Positions 30,727 through 40,220 of a stretch of 64,000 nt of DNA are shown here, piece by piece (position 1 is the first letter of the stretch; each line of letters opens with the position of its first letter). The DNA lies in the NCBI GenBank assembly GCA_023376005.1, contig CM042143.1:78794778-78858777 (forward strand), given 5' to 3'. A program made the position numbers and the translations under genes. Below the pieces are notes generated by a model that had not been told where the DNA came from, did not search any database, and saw only the letters and a program-made list of their open reading frames with translations. This DNA is from Doryteuthis pealeii. Lineage: Eukaryota; Mollusca; Cephalopoda; Myopsida; Loliginidae.

Positions 30727-31625
30727 TTATGGACCGTTAAGAAGGGAGACAGAGACGAACGCTAAACTGGCAGAAAAAGATGGTAGACTGAGCCAAAAGA
30801 CAACCAAAGAGGGGAAGGGGCTAACGGACAGAAAAGACGGAACACTGGCCAACGGACAGAAAAAGACGGAACACTGGGCCAACGGACAGAAAAAGACGGA
30901 ACACTGGGCCAACGGACAGAAAAGACGGAACAATGGGCTAAGAAAAAAGACGGAACAATGGGCTAACGGACAGAAAAAGACGGAACATGGGCTAACGGAC
31001 AGAAAAAGACGAACACTGGGCTAACGGACAGAAAAGACGGAACACTGGGCTAACGGACAGAAAGACGGAACACTGGGCTAACGGACAGACGGGGGCTAAC
31101 GGACAGAAAAAGACGGAACACTGGGCTAACGGACAGAAAAAGACGGAACAATGGGCTAACGGACAGAAAAAGACGGAACACTGGGCTAACGGACAGAAAA
31201 AGACGGAACACTGGGCTAACGGACAGAAAAAGACAGACCACGGGGCTAACGGACAGAAAAAGACAGACCACGGGGCTAACGGACAGAAAAAGAAGGAACA
31301 CGGGGCCAACGGACAGAAAAAAGACAGACCACGGGCTAACGGACAGAAAAAGACAGACCACGGGGCTAACGGACAGAAAAAGACGGAACACGGGGCCACG
31401 GACAGAAAAAAGACGGAACACGGGGCCAACGGACAGAAAAAGACGGAACACGGGGCCAACGGACAGAAAAAAGACGGAACACGGGGCCAACGGACAGAAA
31501 AAAGACGGAACACGGGACGGACAACGGACAGAAAAAGAAGGAACACGGGGCCAACGGACAGAAAAAGAAGAAACACGGGGCTAACGGACAGAAAAAGACG
31601 GAAGACAGAAAAGAAAACGGAACCT
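30727..31625. repeat. 30-bp minisatellite, roughly 28 units
   Basis: The unit is ACGGACAGAAAAAGACGGAA followed by CACTGGGCTA, with variants ACACGGGGCCA and ACAATGGGCTA and A-run slippage of one base. As 30 is divisible by 3, the minus strand stays open for 217 codons (30992-31645) and gives a ten-residue period FCPLAPCSVF. Indels shift the frame and other minus-strand frames are open too (146 and 62 codons), with no upstream or downstream domain. I treat it as non-coding satellite DNA. Confidence 0.92.
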
Positions 31626-32285
31626 GGAAAATAGAAAGTCAACAAGACAAGTAAGATAAAAAAAAATGCATCTTGGATACTAAAAAGAGGAAAATCATTC
31701 TTTCTTTTTTACTATGAATAAGAAATTTGAAATAAGTAAATACAGTGCAAATAAAGAAGAAGAAAAGGGAAATGCGAACCAAGTTGGAGAGAAAGCAAGG
31801 CGGGAAATATTTCATATCAGAATGAAAAACTTTAGCGGCAACGAAGCGTAAGAAAATTGTCTAAGAAAATAAAAATTTACAACTAAAAAACATCTTAAAA
31901 TGATTTAATTGAAAATTAATAAAAATAAATTTAAAAATTCAAATAAAACTGCAGACTTTGGTCAACGATAATTCAGAACCGAGTGAAAAACTGTTTGTCG
32001 ATTATTTACAAAATCCTTGATTGGTCGGTAATGAGTATTGCAATGAATAGCTTCTCCATATTTTCCGACGGAATGTAAACAATGGCAGCTAATGAATGCC
32101 CAAATAATAGCCCTTAATAAACAGACTTTGTTGGTTCTTAGCAAGCACAAAAGAGCCTACACGGTAGTTCTTTTTTTTTTTTTTTCTTTCAATTGAAGAC
32201 TTTAGTTCATTAACTACAAAGATTGTGTTAAAGAAAGACACATAGATTTTAAATAAGCTCTCATTAAAGCATTTGTGCTTCTTAA
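31626..32285. other. Intergenic, no gene recognised
   Basis: AT-rich with a poly-T run near 32170; a 62-codon minus-strand frame is not recognised. Confidence 0.4.

Positions 32286-32328
<43 letters not shown>
32286..32328. repeat. (TA)n microsatellite
   Basis: About 20 TA units, directly before the S1 head. Confidence 0.95.
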
Positions 32329-32330
<2 letters not shown>

Positions 32331-32570
32331 CTCAGTCGGCAGAACATCCACTTCAGAACCACAAGGTTCCAGGTTCGATACCGGGCCTCGGCAACTCAGC
32401 GCATGAATATCACAGCTTGGATCTGTGCGGTAAAGTGGAGGAGCTGATTGTAGGCGTGGCGCTCCACCACCGACGAAAAACAATCTCTCCGGATTAGCGC
32501 TAGTGAAGAGTGGGTAGACTCCCTCGCTGTCCAACTGATACCAACAATAGGCCACTCCGCCTACTTTACT
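32329..32570 (+). mobile_element. S1 SINE, full length but for the first bases
   Basis: A box region ATCTCAGTCGGCAGAAC, B box AGGTTCGATACCGGG, body GGCGTGGCGCTCCACC, 3' end GGCCACTCCGCCTACTTTAC. Confidence 0.9.
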
Positions 32571-32588
32571 GTTTTTAACTCCTTAATG

Positions 32589-32665
32589 TAACAGGCTGGT
32601 ATCGAACCTGGAACCTTGTGTCTCCTAGGCAGATGCTCTACTGACTGAGCTAAACTGGCCCCCTA
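32589..32665 (-). mobile_element. S1 SINE, head only
   Basis: GGTATCGAACCTGGAACCTT and GACTGAGCTAAACTGGCCCC are the complement of the S1 tRNA-like head. It faces the previous S1 tail to tail and belongs to the duplicated segment described below. Confidence 0.85.
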
Positions 32666-32813
32666 ATATAAAATAATCCCATCATTTTTTACGGTATCTA
32701 TGCTGCTGGTAGTGGTGGTACACAGGAAAAGGAACAAAATGATTGATAAAAAAATGAAACATGGGAGGGTGGGTGTTATCGAAACCGGTTCCTAGGCGAA
32801 TGCTCTACTGAGC

Positions 32814-33152
32814 CAGAGATGCTGATAGATACGCGTCCGATGTCCCTGATGCACAAAAATCTAAAAGGACGCAATAAAATCGTATCCATGCATCCCAGTG
32901 TTTTTTTTTTTCTTCCCTCACCATTTCAAGCTAACTGTAAATACATTTCAATAGTTTCTTAGAAACGAATTACACAGGGTAGGTTACAAGGTAGGAGTTA
33001 GACGGCTTTAGCTGTTTCCCCAGACCATAAATAAAAACCCTACAATCTATTAAGAAACTTTAGTTGGGACCCATAGATTTTCCCAGGGACTCATTCAAAA
33101 CAAATATGTGGGTCCCAGGACGCACTAAATCAAAAAGCTATCAGCATCACTG
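32814..33152 (-). mobile_element. R5 short-TIR element, complete copy 1
   Basis: Ends CAGAGATGCTGATAG and CTATCAGCATCACTG are inverted repeats of 15 bp with one mismatch. It is flanked by the direct repeat TGAGC (32809-32813 and 33153-33157) inside an S1 head. It matches 55988-56320 in reverse (GATGCATCCCAGTG-type block, CATTTCAAGCTAACT, GGGACCCATAGATTTTCCC). Non-coding MITE; superfamily unassigned, though CAG...CTG ends recall hAT. Confidence 0.85.
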
Positions 33153-33300
33153 TGAGCTAAAGCGGTCCTCAAATGTAAAATAATCCGACCATTTTTGACG
33201 GGATCTATGCTAGTTGTGGCGGTGGTGGTGCACATGAAAAGGAACAAAATGATTGATTGAAAAGGAAACATTGGGGAGCAGGGAAGATACGTTAGAATAA

Positions 33301-33771
33301 ATTCTTTCACCATCACTTATGTATTTAGATAATTCTGAATATGAAGTTTAATAAAAGGGAGCTGTTTTATGTCACATGGTTGGCAGAGCACTGGGCGCGA
33401 ACGCTTGGCTATGAATTGAAGAACAAAGCCAAGTTAAGGCAGTGAATTGTAAAATTTATTAATTCAGAAACGGATTACGGAAAATGTAAATAAATCAAAA
33501 ATATCAAAGCACTGGTCACCTCCACCCCCCAAACCCCTCATGCAAGCACCTTCCTTCATCTGGTGTTTCTATTTTGTTTATGGTTTATGGGGGAAGGTTT
33601 TTTTAGAGGGGGGTGAGGGGAGGTAGCATAAAAAAGCGGCTCTAGGAGGGGGGGGGGTATTTTTCTTCCAAAGAATAAGTGAAAGCGAGAAGAGTAATGG
33701 GATGTCATTTAGTTCAGAAAATAAACAAAATGATTATATATAAAATATTTCTGGAAATCATACAGAAAACA

Positions 33772-33773
<2 letters not shown>
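33301..33773. other. Intergenic, G-rich in part
   Basis: GGGGGGTGAGGGGAGG and a G9 run lie near 33608-33656. No gene recognised. Confidence 0.4.
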
Positions 33774-33808
<35 letters not shown>

Positions 33809-33860
33809 TGCGTAATACTTTTATACAGATATACATTTCAATATATATATATATATATAT

Positions 33861-33893
<33 letters not shown>

Positions 33894-33905
33894 CATACAT
33901 ACATA
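33774..33905. repeat. Mirror set (TG)n ... (TA)n ... (CA)n
   Basis: (TG)n at 33774-33811, (TA)n at 33841-33863 and (AC)n at 33869-33894. The outer arrays are complementary, so the segment can form a cruciform with an AT-rich centre, or Z-DNA in its arms. Confidence 0.9.
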
Positions 33906-33954
33906 AATAAATAAATACTTTTATACACAATATACAGATGTACATTTAAGTATA

Positions 33955-34177
33955 CATACAAGATGTGTCAAAAGTATCGATATTGAAGCTGTATTTACCA
34001 AGATAAGAATGAACATTAATTTTTTTTCAGAATACAAGGTGTGTCAAAAAGTACAGATTTTAAAGCCGTATTTACCAAGATAGAAATGAAGAATGAATGG
34101 TACATTATTTTTCAGAATACAAGGTGTGTCAAAAAGTACCGAAAATCGCGATACTTTTTTGACACACCTTGTATGTA
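33955..34177. mobile_element. M2 mariner-type MITE
   Basis: TACAAGATGTGTCAAAAGTA at the left, two internal ACAAGGTGTGTCAAAAAGTA ends, and TTTTTTGACACACCTTGTAT at the right. The inner motif GCTGTATTTACCAAGATA is shared with 58390. Confidence 0.83.
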
Positions 34178-34216
34178 GGTTTATGTACATACATGTGCAT
34201 TGAAAACTTGTGTACA

Positions 34217-34217
34217 C

Positions 34218-34262
<45 letters not shown>

Positions 34263-34275
34263 ATAGATAGATAGA
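34217..34275. repeat. (TA)n and (GATA)n microsatellites
   Basis: A TA array of about 20 units interrupted by TATTATA, followed by GATA units. Confidence 0.95.
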
Positions 34276-34398
34276 TAGACAGACACATACACATATATAT
34301 GCATAATACATGTGCCCAGTGTTCAGCAGGGTATTTACTAGTGCCAAACTTTTTTGTTTAGAACAGATAAAAACTATACTTTGAATACTATATTTCCC

Positions 34399-34403
<5 letters not shown>

Positions 34404-34434
<31 letters not shown>
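34404..34434. repeat. (TA)n microsatellite
   Basis: About 15 TA units. Confidence 0.95.
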
Positions 34435-34441
<7 letters not shown>

Positions 34442-34539
34442 CAGAGAAATAAAACAAAAAACAGAATTCATAAATGGTAAGTAAACTGGACATAGTTGCA
34501 TATTGGGCTGCTCAGTGTTATAAGGGTTATGGTTTTTTT

Positions 34540-34800
34540 AGTTATTTTTATTGATTGATCGGCATGTCAACTCTTGTTGGGTTATTTTATGCCTAAGACT
34601 TTTTTTTTTATTGATTCTTGTTGGGTATTCAAACTTTTTAAAACCCATTTTATTTATTAACTCATAGATGGAACACTAACAAGTACTACCACTCCAGGTC
34701 AGAGTGGACCTGGGAGTAATGGCAATGAAGAGGTTCTCCAGAATTGGAACCTCACCACAAGATGCAGTTTAGCGTTATACATAGGACACAAAAAATATTG
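34540..34800 (+). repeat. R2 repeat, left half
   Basis: ATCGGCATGTCAACTCTTG with TTGGGTTATTTTATGCC (hairpin module), AACTCATAGATGGAACAC, ACTACCACTCCAGGTCAGAG. It ends near TACATAGGACACAAAAAATA, shortly before the 5S-headed copy. Confidence 0.8.
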
Positions 34801-34827
34801 GGATTACTGTCAAGTCACATTAAAAAA

Positions 34828-35345
34828 AAACGGTTCCCACTAGATCACTGAAGTTAAGCAGCAATGAGCCCGTTCAATACTTAGATGGCTGGTAGGTTGG
34901 ATTTTACAGCATGTCAACCCTTGGGTTATTTTATGCTGAAGACATTTTGTTTTATTCATTCTTGTTGGGTATTCAAATTTTTTGAAATACATTTTTTAAC
35001 TTTTTTCTTTATCTCTTTAACCCATAGACGTGATCCTAACTCCGGGCCAGAGTGAACCTAAAAGAAATGGAAATGAAGGAGTATTTCACACTCCCCAGAG
35101 CTCCAGAATTGGAACCTCACCACTGGATGCAGTTTAACATCATACCCAGGACACAAGACCCTCACAGCCACAGCCTTCTAGCAAATATCATATATTGTTG
35201 CAGGCTTGCCATAAGGACAATAGGGTCGGGACAATCATATAGGTGTTAGGGCTTCATGTGACCAGCCAATTGATTGAGGGTGCCTCTCCAACCACCCGTC
35301 TAGCCTAATCAAGGGCCAAAGTGGAGTGTTGCATGTCATACACTG
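34828..35345 (+). mobile_element. R2 repeat with a 5S-rRNA-like head
   Basis: 34831-34893 reads CGGTTCCCACTAGATCACTG, AAGTTAAGCAGC, GAGCCCGTTCAATACTTAGA: a 5S-like head in sense orientation. It passes directly into GGTTGGATTTTACAGCATGT, the R2 hairpin module, and then the R2 body (CTCCGGGCCAGAGTG, CAGCCTTCTAGCA, GCCATAAGGACAATAGGG). A 5S head fused to R2 suggests that R2 and the 5S-SINE share ancestry or recombined at the hairpin. Confidence 0.78.
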
Positions 35346-35396
35346 CTCTCCCATAGATGTAAAGATCTAAAGATTCAGTCTAAATATTATGTTTAA

Positions 35397-35397
<1 letters not shown>

Positions 35398-35478
<81 letters not shown>
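35398..35478. repeat. (TA)n(TG)n compound microsatellite
   Basis: TA array followed by about 17 TG units. Confidence 0.95.
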
Positions 35479-35480
<2 letters not shown>

Positions 35481-35494
35481 CATCAAACAAAATA

Positions 35495-35616
35495 GAATCA
35501 GCAACCAGAGTTCAAATCCTGGACAAGGCTATTATTAATTTGTGCTAATACCTTTGGGAAAGGTATGAATCTGTTCTCCACCCAGCTTGAGGTAAATATG
35601 TGGATAATCCCAAAAG
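35495..35616 (+). mobile_element. S2 SINE, left part, split by M1
   Basis: CCAGAGTTCAAATCCTGGAC, GTGCTAATACCTTTGGGAAA and CCCAGCTTGAGGTAAATA are S2. The text breaks at the TA where M1 begins and resumes at 36311. Confidence 0.75.
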
Positions 35617-36310
35617 TAAGGTCTCTAAAATATTTAGAAATCACAGAAACATTTATTGGATATTGTCAATGATGTTTACATTTGAAGTTTGAACATTTTT
35701 CTACATAATTGCGATTTCAGTCAATGCATTTTTCATGGCACTGTTGCATTTTTTGTCTGCCCGTATCATACCAGCTTGCCACCACATCAGTGAGGAAGCA
35801 TTGAACCCCATCATTGCAAACTCCCTACACCACTTGTGACGTTTTTGACATCCATGAATGACTCGCCATACACTGTTAACTGGCAATGAATTTTAATCGG
35901 TTTAATGCCTTTTGCATTCAAAAACTGAATAACTGCATTAACTTCACACTTGGTGGGATCCATCAGAAATGACTGCCAAGCCAAGACCGAGTGTAGAGGC
36001 AGGTGCATACACAACAATGTTGTTAATACCCACAGTTTCCCTATATCCCAAGCACTTCGGAGACCTTAATTTTGGGATTACTCTCATTGGTAATGAATTT
36101 CAATCGGTTTAATGCCTTTTGCATTCAAAAAATTGAATAACTGCACAAACTTCACACTTGGCAGTAGCATCAATCGAGAACTCCATCAGAAACAAATGCC
36201 AAGCCAACACTGAGCATGGCAGCGAGGTAGGCAGATATACAACAAACAAGAGTGTTTCCCTGTATCTCCAGTACTTTGGAGACCTTACTTTTAGGATTAT
36301 CCTTGGAGTA
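35617..36310 (-). pseudogene. M1 mariner deletion derivative with partial duplication
   Basis: Ends GTGGATAATCCCAAAAGTAA (left) and TTACTTTTAGGATTATCC (right) are inverted, and the host S2 is interrupted at a TA. The minus strand keeps KCEVNAVIQFLNAKGIKPIK, a mariner N-terminal helix-turn-helix, then IHCQL.VYGESFMD. After a large deletion a different frame carries SWYDTGRQKMQQCHEKCID and YVEK, the transposase C-terminus. The catalytic centre is gone. From about 36086 the right half (GGTAATGAATTTCAATCGGT and following) is repeated once, each copy ending in a GGAGACCTTA...GGGATTA-type terminus. Confidence 0.8.
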
Positions 36311-36560
36311 GAACAGACTGGGTTCTTTAACTTTGGTAAGTAAACCAGTCTAAGAGAAGGAAAACTGATATACGAGAGCTCAACAGTTAAGTTAAAGATG
36401 TGAACCTTTTGAGTACTTAGATGATTAGTTTGCAGTGGCGAAGGCCAATATAGAACCAGCCACATTTATTTTTAAGCAGATAGAAAAATGGTGTACCTCA
36501 CAAGAATTGACTGTGTCGCATCCTGCCCATGATGAGAGGGGAGTAAATACATATATAGAA
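36311..36560 (+). mobile_element. S2 SINE, right part, with further insertion
   Basis: TAGAACAGACTGGGTTCTTT, AAACCAGTCTAAGAGAAGG continue the S2 broken at 35616. The S2 tail AAGAATTGACTGTGTCGCAT with CCTGCCCATGATGAGAGGGG appears at 36507-36545, after about 120 unrelated bases. Confidence 0.7.
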
Positions 36561-37084
36561 ATTCCAGATTACATATCACAAATTTCTGCATACACACATA
36601 TACATATACACATTTGTGAATACAAGCACATTATCTGTACATACACCCATCTATATAGATGATAGGCTTGCATCTATGTAAATGACAGGTGAGGGTGTGT
36701 CTCTATTGCCTTTGTAACTGACAGGTAGTCACAGAGCTGTGATTTATAGCTAGAAATTTTCTATGATTAGTCCATCTAACTGAATCTTTAAAAGCGACGG
36801 GACGTTCGGAACTGCTGAAGCCTTCAATCAAAGATCCAAGATTAAAATGCATGTCCAGAAATGAAGAGAAACATAAATATCAAAGCATTTACTTTGAATG
36901 CAAAAATGATTTGATATGTGAATGAAAAACTGTGTGCACCTGTTTCACTGGAGATGTATATAAGTAATAGATGATTGCACCTATGTATTTTATACACATG
37001 TGCATTGTCCACAATTTTAACATCAGAATTTACGAGTTAGGTCTATTTACACTCCCATGAATACACATGAAATTAAAAGGATTT
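36561..37084. other. Intergenic, no gene recognised
   Basis: Short CA/TA-rich stretch near 36595-36640, then unassigned DNA. Confidence 0.4.
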
Positions 37085-37190
37085 TTGGGGGGTCTGGTTT
37101 GGTTTCGTGTATTTTATGGCATATCAAACCCTGTTGGATTATTTCATGCCAAAGACGTTTTGTTCTATTCATGCTTGAATTATTTTAACA
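37085..37190 (+). repeat. R2 fragment (hairpin module)
   Basis: TATTTTATGGCATATCAAACC with TTGGATTATTTCATGCC, then GTTTTGTTCTATTCATGCTTG. Confidence 0.65.
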
Positions 37191-37194
37191 AGAA

Positions 37195-37290
37195 ATACCT
37201 GAAGATGGCCAGAGGGCATATCGGCCCAAACTTTGTGTATATAACAATAAAGATGAGGACAACAGTCCAAAAAATCTAAATAATACAAAT
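37195..37290. repeat. F1 fold-back, single arm
   Basis: CAGAGGGCATATCGGCCCAA, GTGTATATAACAATAAAGAT and CCAAAAAATCTAAATAATAC match the right arm of F1 at 3862-4004. Confidence 0.75.
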
Positions 37291-37473
37291 TATAAAGCCC
37301 CACCTAAAAAAAAAAAGAAAAAAAAATCAGACAAATAATAGCACTATATTGTATAAAAACAATGAAATATAATGAATTATGTGCTGTAATTATTTGTTTT
37401 AATGCTTATTATTTTAATAAATAATATTTTTATCTGGTGTAATAAATTTAGAAACGTAAATGTTTAACTCTGT

Positions 37474-37640
37474 ACACGAGTAGCACTGCTTGGATCTCTA
37501 TGTTAAAGTGGGGGAGATGACGGTAGGTGTGGTGCTCTACCTCAGACGCAAAAACAATCTCCCTGGTTTCACGTTAGTGAAAAGATAAACTCCTTCACTG
37601 TCCGGCAGATGCAGACACTGTCAACTTTTTACTCTTAGCA
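37474..37640 (+). mobile_element. S1 SINE, head truncated
   Basis: ACACGAGTAGCACTGCTTGG, GGTAGGTGTGGTGCTC, ACAATCTCCCTGG, then a diverged 3' third. Confidence 0.75.
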
Positions 37641-37844
37641 TAAATGTATCTGAAGCTTGCTTGTACCTCGATTGTTGGCTTTCAATACAAAGCAAAAAAT
37701 TGACTGAATAACAGCTCATAACCCGGGGCACTCATAAGTCAAAGTATCACAGTATAGAAATTGGCAGTAGACATACATAATCCTCCCCACCAAAAAAAAA
37801 ATAAAAAATTAAAAAAAACTTTTTAAAATCTTGGGCCACTTGTT
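37641..37844. other. Unassigned spacer
   Basis: AT-rich DNA with A runs; no element recognised. Confidence 0.35.
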
Positions 37845-37975
37845 GGCTGTGGGTGATAATCTGAAATGCTAAAGGATAGAACCCTGGTGGTTAAGCAGTC
37901 CATGACATGCAACATTCACGGAACTTCAAACCAAATGGATTAAATAAAGCATTTGGTTTGAAGTTTCGTGAAGGC
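37845..37975. repeat. R2 fragment plus 21-bp-arm hairpin
   Basis: AACCCTGGTGGTTAAGCAGT and CCATGACATGCAACATTCAC are the complement of R2 body. Then CACGGAACTTCAAACCAAATG pairs with CATTTGGTTTGAAGTTTCGTG around GATTAAATAAAG (about 37918-37971). Confidence 0.75.
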
Positions 37976-38059
37976 TCCTTATTGTTTGGGGTAGATTGTT
38001 CTCATTCTATTAATCATTATTATTATTAGTTTTTGAGTTTGACATGAAACACCTTCTCA

Positions 38060-38185
38060 ACCGAGGGTAGCTCAAAGCCAGGGCAGTTCCAGCGCGGAGC
38101 AGTTTCAGCCCAGAGCAGGCCCAAACCAGGGAAGACCCAAACCAGGGCCTCCTCAACCCATGGCAGCCCAAACCCAGGGTTTTAT
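38060..38185. repeat. GC-rich imperfect repeat of CCAGGGCAG-type units
   Basis: Variants such as AGCCAGGGCAGTTCC, AACCAGGGAAGACCC, AACCAGGGCCTCCTC and AACCCAGGGTTTT recur about every 15-18 bases. The composition differs sharply from its flanks. No frame is recognised. Confidence 0.6.
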
Positions 38186-38507
38186 TTAAGTGTAAGCTAA
38201 ATTTTTGTTAGTGCCAAATTAATATCGTCATTAATTAACTGGAAGAGTTTTTCGCATTGGTTTACCATTCTTTCAAGTTCACTTCCTCCCAAAATTGTGT
38301 TGAGAATCGCCTGAGGCGATCATATTGTCTGATTCAAGCAAAGTCCTTCGTGTACACATATTAAAATAACATGCTATTTAAATTATTACGTTAAATAAGG
38401 AGCAGATTTCGTTAAAAAAAATACAGAGAGCTCTTCATTTCCAAGTGTGATCTTTAACTTGCAAAACATAAGAAGATTGTAAAATGGTTGTATGGTTTTC
38501 TACAGAG
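38186..38507. other. Unassigned spacer
   Basis: Contains the 15-bp palindrome ATCGCCTGAGGCGAT near 38308. Otherwise AT-rich. Confidence 0.4.
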
Positions 38508-38590
38508 GGCACATCAGACAAAATGTTGTGTACATTACAATAAAGATGAGAACAACAATCAAAAAAATCTAAATACAAAATACAATACCA
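38508..38590. repeat. F1 fold-back, single arm
   Basis: GAGGGCACATCAGACAAAAT, GTGTACATTACAATAAAGAT and AAAAAAATCTAAATACAAAA match the F1 right arm. Confidence 0.7.
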
Positions 38591-38760
38591 ATTTTCTTAT
38601 TTAAAAAATAGAATGAAAAAAAATTAGCAAGTTTTTTGTGGGTGCTGGAACAGATTAATGGCATTTCCTTTTATTTCAATGGAAAAAATTGATTTGATAT
38701 ACGAGGAAATTGAGTTACAAGTGGAATCATTTGTAAACAATTATAGCTTGAAGTTCTTAA

Positions 38761-39150
38761 TCTTATCATAATTGAGATTCGGTGTCTGTCTGCAACAAAA
38801 ACTATGTCACTGCTTACTTCACAATACCCTCAAGAATTACATAAGTTTATCAATGAGTATTTAATTTATATTATAGTTAAAATCATTAATAATTAGAATA
38901 AATCTTATCTATTAACATGTCTACTATGAAAATCTCTGTTAGATTTGCCTCAAAACAGCCCATGTTATTAGTGTTTAAAATACACAAAAATGGGTTTAAT
39001 AAATAATTACTTGGTGTTATTGATAGTTTTATTCTTCAACGTATCAAAATCAGTCTATGAATGATTTATATAGAAACCAATTATAATTAAAATAAGTGTA
39101 ATCTTTTTATACGAGTTCTTTCTAATAAACTTAAATACTTATGCCCATAT
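38761..39150 (+). mobile_element. Non-autonomous Helitron, Hel-A copy 3, 3' end lost
   Basis: Starts TCTTATCATAATTGAGATTC after an A. GGTGTCTGTCTGCAAC, ACTATGTCACTGCTTACTTC and the following 300 bp align with Hel-A copy 1 (4662). It fades near AACTTAAATACTTATGCCC, before the hairpin and CTAG. Confidence 0.8.
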
Positions 39151-39294
39151 TAAGAGTTAAGATGGGGTGGGGGGCTAATTAAGAGGAGCTAAAGATATTG
39201 CAGTTTTTCCATTTTCTTAAAGGTCCTGTACCCCTAACCACAAATATGGATAGCCAGCTACATATATCCATACACCTTAACTTGTATACATATT

Positions 39295-39560
39295 TGCCAA
39301 CCCCTCCACATGAGTAGGATGTGACACAAGGTCAACATCTTAAGTGGAGTTTAACAGTTTTCAATTTAGAATTTTCTTTCTCCTAGACTGGTTGCCTAGC
39401 CAAGTCTAAAGAGCCCAGTCTGCCCTACTATTTTCCCATAGCTGGAGAGAGAATAGTTAGATTCATACTTTTCCCAATGATATTAGAGCTATGTGAAATG
39501 CAAATAGCCTTGTCCAGGATTTGAACTAGTCTTGCTGTGTCCATTTCCAATGACAATAAC
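39295..39560 (-). mobile_element. S2 SINE
   Basis: Tail side GCCAACCCCTCCACATGAGT and GATGTGACACAAGGTCAAC; body TCTCCTAGACTGGTTGCC and GCCCAGTCTGCCCTACTA; head side CAGGATTTGAACTAGTC (B box complement). The A box region is damaged. Confidence 0.83.
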
Positions 39561-39604
39561 ACCACTGGCATTTTAACTTGTATATACTAAAAGTAAAGGT
39601 AGAG

Positions 39605-39782
39605 TCAGCAGAGTGGCCTATTGTCAGTATCAGCTGAACAGCAAGGGAGTATATCCCCTTTTCACTAGCACTAGACCAGGGAGACTGTTTTAGTATTTGA
39701 AGTAGAGGGCCATACCAGCTTCCCACTTTATAGCAGAGGTCCAAGCTGTGCTACTCATGTGCTGAGTTAGCAATATATAAGA
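39605..39782 (-). mobile_element. S1 SINE, head truncated
   Basis: GCAGAGTGGCCTATTGTCAG, CCCCTTTTCACTAGCAC, then GTCCAAGCTGTGCTACTCAT and GTGCTGAGTTAGCAA, where the LINE relic starts. Confidence 0.8.
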
Positions 39783-40220
39783 CTAAAGAACAAGTAAACT
39801 TAAGCCCATGCACAAGACATTACGCCCGAGAGACGACAGACTATATGCGACAAGAAAATAAGGGGGAAGGGGTCTTGCCAACATTGAAGATGTAGATGTG
39901 ACAATCTGAGCTCTTGACAAATACACTAATAAAAGTCAGGAAATACTAATTGCAGCAGCCAGGAAAAGCAATTGCAAGATATTGCAAAGCAGAAATACAT
40001 CAAAAACTAAAAAAACAGAAATGGGGAAGAAAAACTATAAAAACAGAAATGGGAAGAAAAACTATAAAAACAGAAATGGGAAGAAAAACTATAAAAACAG
40101 AAATGGGAAGAAAAACAACTACATGGGTATTTCAAGCGACAAACTCAAGAGATATCACATCAGAAGACATGGATATGGCTAAGAATAGGAAACCTCAAGA
40201 GAGAAACTGAATCTCTTATA
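39783..40220 (+). pseudogene. LINE reverse transcriptase fragment with internal tandem expansion
   Basis: Plus-strand frames carry DDRLYATRK, stop, GGRGLANIEDVDVTI, stop, ALDKYTNKSQEILIAAARK, then in another frame KRQTQEISHQKTWIWLRIGN and LKRETESLI. This is the region after the catalytic domain of a metazoan LINE reverse transcriptase family in which RLY.PR..GGRGL and RETESLI are familiar. At least two stops and frameshifts kill it. Residues between the two blocks are replaced by the 27-bp repeat at 40010-40120. The fragment is not the 3' end of an element, as it is cut where an S2 entered. It is bracketed by near-identical S1 text (39748 and 40436). Confidence 0.75.
40008..40120. repeat. 27-bp tandem repeat, 4 units
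   Basis: Unit AGAAATGGGAAGAAAAACTA plus TAAAAAC, nearly identical copies, inside the LINE relic. As 27 is divisible by 3, two frames stay open across it. Confidence 0.93.

Larger units (their letters stand above)
32589..33300. repeat. Tandem segmental duplication interrupted by R5
   Basis: Unit 1 (about 32620-32765) holds the end of an S1 head, TGAGCTAAACTGGCC, then AATAATCCCATCA, ATCTATGCTGCTGG and GGAACAAAATGATTGAT. Unit 2 repeats this: S1 head remains at 32770-32813, then after the R5 insertion TGAGCTAAAGCGGTCC, AATAATCCGACCA, ATCTATGCTAGTTG and GGAACAAAATGATTGAT (33153-33300). The duplication is older than the R5 insertion, which is in unit 2 only. Confidence 0.8.

Noticed and set aside
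30992..31645. 217-codon minus-strand frame with a ten-residue repeat
   Set aside because: Produced by a 30-bp minisatellite; other minus-strand frames are open too and unit indels shift the frame.
35398..35478. CRISPR-like or telomeric array
   Set aside because: It is a plain (TA)n(TG)n microsatellite; no direct repeats with unique spacers exist anywhere in the window.
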